A stretch of 8,260 nucleotides of DNA from NCBI GenBank assembly GCA_910595855.1, contig CAJVCJ010000068.1:1-8260 (forward strand), read 5' to 3'. How positions within the stretch are numbered: the first letter of the stretch is position 1; every line of letters starts with the position of its first letter. Source of the stretch: Candidatus Thioglobus vulcanius (GTDB taxonomy: Bacteria > Pseudomonadota > Gammaproteobacteria > PS1 > Pseudothioglobaceae). The notes below the pieces were generated by a model. The model had not been told where the DNA came from. It ran no database searches and worked only from the letters and a program-made list of their open reading frames with translations. Below are positions 6,805-8,260 of this stretch, in pieces. A program made the position numbers and the translations under genes.

Positions 6805-7050
6805 CTATACTCTTTTAATACCATGGTTATACATCCTAGACATACCCTTAAGTCCACGGCTGTTTAACTTAGCCCACGGCTGAATATCCTGCTGATAGCC
6901 TTTATGCCACGGTTTGAATATTTCAGTACCAATCTTGGCTTGCGTATGCACTGATTGTGCATAATCTTTAGCCAGTGTTTGCGCTGATACTGAAGTTCCA
7001 GAAGCTGACAATACTGCTGTGACTGCCATTAACATGCTTTTAAGTTTCAT
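6805..7050 (-). CDS. Small exported protein of unknown function
   Basis: I do not recognise this 81-aa protein. Residues 1-23 form a clear signal peptide (MKLKSMLM start, Ala-rich core, SVSA before Gln24), leaving a mature chain of about 58 residues. The mature part is basic, has no cysteine, and contains two related Pro-Trp segments, FKPWHKG (45-51) and IQPWAKL (57-63), 12 residues apart. The C-terminus is rich in Gly, Met, Arg and Lys (GLKGMSRMYNHGIKRV). There is no membrane helix after the signal and no lipobox. ATG 7050 has a strong Shine-Dalgarno, AGGAG, 5 nt upstream, and an extended -10 element lies in front, so I take it as a real gene. It stands alone, divergent from the YaiI gene. 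A periplasmic or secreted structural or binding role is possible but not shown. Confidence 0.72.
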   Translation of the reverse strand: MKLKSMLMAVTAVLSASGTSVSAQTLAKDYAQSVHTQAKIGTEIFKPWHKGYQQDIQPWAKLNSRGLKGMSRMYNHGIKRV

Positions 7051-7094
7051 ATCGTCTCCTATTTATGATGTGTTTATCTTTACTATACACCTCA

Positions 7095-7103
7095 TTTATA
7101 ACA
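7095..7103 (-). promoter_or_regulatory. Extended -10 promoter element of the small exported protein gene
   Basis: On the minus strand TGTTATAAA (7103-7095) fits the extended -10 pattern TGnTATAAT with one mismatch, placing the start of transcription about 37 nt before ATG 7050. The -35 region is poor, as is common for extended -10 promoters. The gap (7051-7185) is shared with the divergent YaiI gene, for which I see only a GATAAT (7147-7152) without a -35 partner. Confidence 0.4.
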
Positions 7104-7185
7104 GACACTACAATATATTAAAGTCACATGTATAGCCATCAATAGGGATAATCACATCAGCTAATTATTTTTTGATTAATTATTT

Positions 7186-7653
7186 ATGAGTGATACAAAA
7201 TCAGCACAAATTTGGATTGATGCGGATGCATGCCCTGTTGTTATTAAAGAAATCTTGTTTAAAGCTGCAGATCGTACCCAAACCCAAACCACGCTAGTGG
7301 CAAACCACGCCTTGCATCTACCGCCTTCTCGCTACCTGAACTTTATCCAAGTAACAGCTGGATTTGATGTGGCTGACAACGAAATCGTTAAACGTTTGAA
7401 TCAGGGTGATTTAGTCATCACTAGCGACATCCCCTTGGCTGATGAGGCGATCAGCAAAGGTGCCACAGCACTAAGCCCTAGAGGCGAGCTATTTACCGCT
7501 AACAACATTAAGTCAAAGCTCAGTATGCGTGATTTTATGGATGTGATTCGATCAAGTGGTGTGCAAACAGGTGGGCCATCGCCATTAAACCAGGCAGACC
7601 GACAAAACTTTGCCGGCCATTTAGATCGCTGGTTTAATCAGAATAAAAACTAA
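7186..7653 (+). CDS. yaiI: YaiI/YqxD family protein (DUF188, PIN/NYN-like fold)
   Basis: Conserved protein of 155 aa in the UPF0178/DUF188 family, whose biochemical activity is unknown. The fold is related to PIN/NYN nucleases, so a metal-dependent RNA-directed activity is a fair guess only. Family motifs are all present: IWIDADACP (9-17), with Asp12 and Asp14; FDVADNEI (60-67), with Asp61, Asp64 and Glu66; VITSDIPLADEAI (77-89), with Asp81; LSPRGELFTANNI (96-108); and TGGPSPLNQADRQNF (128-142). Those acidic residues would form the presumed metal site and are intact. ATG 7186 follows an AT-only stretch with no Shine-Dalgarno, but the family's usual N-terminus begins only a few residues later, so the start is sound. 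It is the only plus-strand gene in the right half. Its stop overlaps that of the convergent gene by 4 nt. Confidence 0.93.
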   Translation: MSDTKSAQIWIDADACPVVIKEILFKAADRTQTQTTLVANHALHLPPSRYLNFIQVTAGFDVADNEIVKRLNQGDLVITSDIPLADEAISKGATALSPRGELFTANNIKSKLSMRDFMDVIRSSGVQTGGPSPLNQADRQNFAGHLDRWFNQNKN

Positions 7654-8150
7654 CGCCAAGTTGGCTTCATGTACATGCCAGGTGTTGCCTCTTCGGCCAT
7701 AATCTTACCTGGCTCCATCATGCTACGAATGCCTTGATCCATACCAGGCATCATAAATGATGATGGCTGTGGCTGGCTAACTTGCTGTTGAGGCATGCCA
7801 GGGTTAAACGGCATCATACTCATACCACCAAAAGATTGCTCAGGCTGCGCTTGACGGTTTGACGAGCTACCTCCAGACCACTGCATAGGATTGTAAGAAG
7901 GTTGATTGTAACGCTGTGTTGGCGCTGCATATCGAGAATTAGAATATCTTGGCTGGCTTGAAGGTTGTCCACCCCATGGCATTGAATTACTGCCAAATTG
8001 TTGCATTTGTGTCTGTGGCTGTGCAAAATTATTACCACCAAATGATGACATCATTGATGATGGATTACCGAAATTAGCATTAGCCATTGTGCCAACAGCA
8101 AGCGCTAATCCCATACAAGCCTTTAAAAAACCAGTTTTTGTTTGTTTCAT
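7650..8150 (-). CDS. Exported Met/Gln/Ser/Pro-rich low-complexity protein, possibly sulfur-globule-like
   Basis: A 166-aa protein that I cannot assign firmly. Residues 1-25 form a signal peptide (KQTKTGFLK, Ala/Leu core, ANA end). The mature 141 residues are low in complexity and lack cysteine; 17 are Met, with many Gln, Ser, Pro, Gly and Asn. Phe-Gly units recur at 27, 37, 52 and 107, often followed by Ser/Asn and Met-Pro (FGSNSMPWGG, FGGMSMMPFNPG). A Tyr cluster (Y69, Y74, Y81, Y86) contains three Arg-Tyr pairs. Such exported Gly/Asn/Met/Tyr-rich chains recall sulfur globule envelope proteins of sulfur oxidisers, though an adhesin, matrix or metal-binding role is equally open. An in-frame start 81 nt upstream (8231) is rejected because ATG 8150 has a strong Shine-Dalgarno, GGGGAG, 6 nt away and begins the signal peptide. 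Confidence 0.8.
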   Translation of the reverse strand: MKQTKTGFLKACMGLALAVGTMANANFGNPSSMMSSFGGNNFAQPQTQMQQFGSNSMPWGGQPSSQPRYSNSRYAAPTQRYNQPSYNPMQWSGGSSSNRQAQPEQSFGGMSMMPFNPGMPQQQVSQPQPSSFMMPGMDQGIRSMMEPGKIMAEEATPGMYMKPTWR

Positions 8151-8189
8151 GTTTTTCTCCCCAAGAGTTAATAAAAAGTACGAGATTGA

Positions 8190-8218
8190 ACTATACCCTG
8201 TGAAGATGGCATTAACAA
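8190..8218 (-). promoter_or_regulatory. Promoter of the Met/Gln-rich exported protein gene
   Basis: On the minus strand TTGTTA (8218-8213), a 17-nt spacer and TATAGT (8195-8190) form the best sigma-70-type promoter in the window. The -35 box matches at four and the -10 box at five of six positions. Transcription would begin near 8183, giving a leader of about 33 nt that carries the strong Shine-Dalgarno. This also supports ATG 8150 over a start at 8231, which would lie upstream of the promoter. Confidence 0.55.
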
Positions 8219-8260
8219 ATATTTTGCCCACTATTGGTTATTATTTATCGCGGATAAGCC

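Noticed and set aside
7820..8041. Minus-strand 73-codon frame inside the Met-rich protein gene
   Set aside because: It is an alternate frame of a low-complexity coding region that has its own signal peptide, ribosome binding site and promoter. The alternate product shows no family features.
8151..8231. 27-residue N-terminal extension of the Met-rich protein
   Set aside because: The extension would bury the signal peptide and start upstream of the -35/-10 pair at 8190-8218. ATG 8150 has GGGGAG at the right distance.
1..8260. Defence system, prophage, insertion sequence or CRISPR array
   Set aside because: No nuclease-effector pairing, transposase, integrase, phage structural gene, direct repeat array or tRNA attachment site was seen. 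The P-loop kinase and the PIN/NYN-like YaiI protein belong to widespread non-defence families.

Overview
The window comes from an AT-rich gammaproteobacterium-like chromosome. The clearest sign is a QmcA/YbbJ pair very close in layout to the Escherichia coli one, next to Pcm, YfcH-type and YaiI-type proteins of enterobacterial-like length and motifs. A Met/Gln/Ser-rich exported protein at the right end resembles structural proteins of sulfur globules, so a marine sulfur oxidiser (SUP05/Thioglobus-like) is possible. That lineage guess is inference and weak. I see no mobile element, CRISPR array, tRNA or rRNA; this looks like ordinary chromosomal housekeeping and envelope DNA with two poorly known secreted proteins.

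Left edge (1-651): a rho-independent terminator of an off-window gene, then a plus-strand gene for an exported BCP/PrxQ-type peroxiredoxin.

Middle (685-6665): seven minus-strand genes in a row, transcribed right to left. In order they encode a fused APH-like/P-loop kinase (5064-6665), a DUF2892 membrane protein (4824-5009), a periplasmic PQQ-type aldose dehydrogenase that probably starts at TTG 4815 (3709-4815), the protein-repair methyltransferase Pcm (3036-3662), a YfcH-type epimerase-fold protein (2148-3005), the SPFH protein QmcA (1134-2051) and its NfeD partner (685-1125). Gaps are 8-96 nt. The set may be one long transcript with internal promoters before pcm and qmcA. No strong terminator was found at its 3' end, where it converges on the peroxiredoxin gene. 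The shared theme, if any, is the cell envelope and damage repair: a membrane scaffold, isoaspartyl repair and two exported redox proteins. The kinase and the YfcH-type protein have no known role.

Right part (6805-8260): a small exported protein of unknown function on the minus strand, then a YaiI/DUF188 protein on the plus strand. The YaiI stop codon overlaps, tail to tail, the stop codon of a Met/Gln/Ser/Pro-rich exported protein on the minus strand. That last gene has the best promoter in the window. No gene-free stretch exceeds about 140 bases. Several starts were revised from the longest possible reading: qmcA, the YfcH-type gene, the PQQ dehydrogenase and the Met-rich protein.
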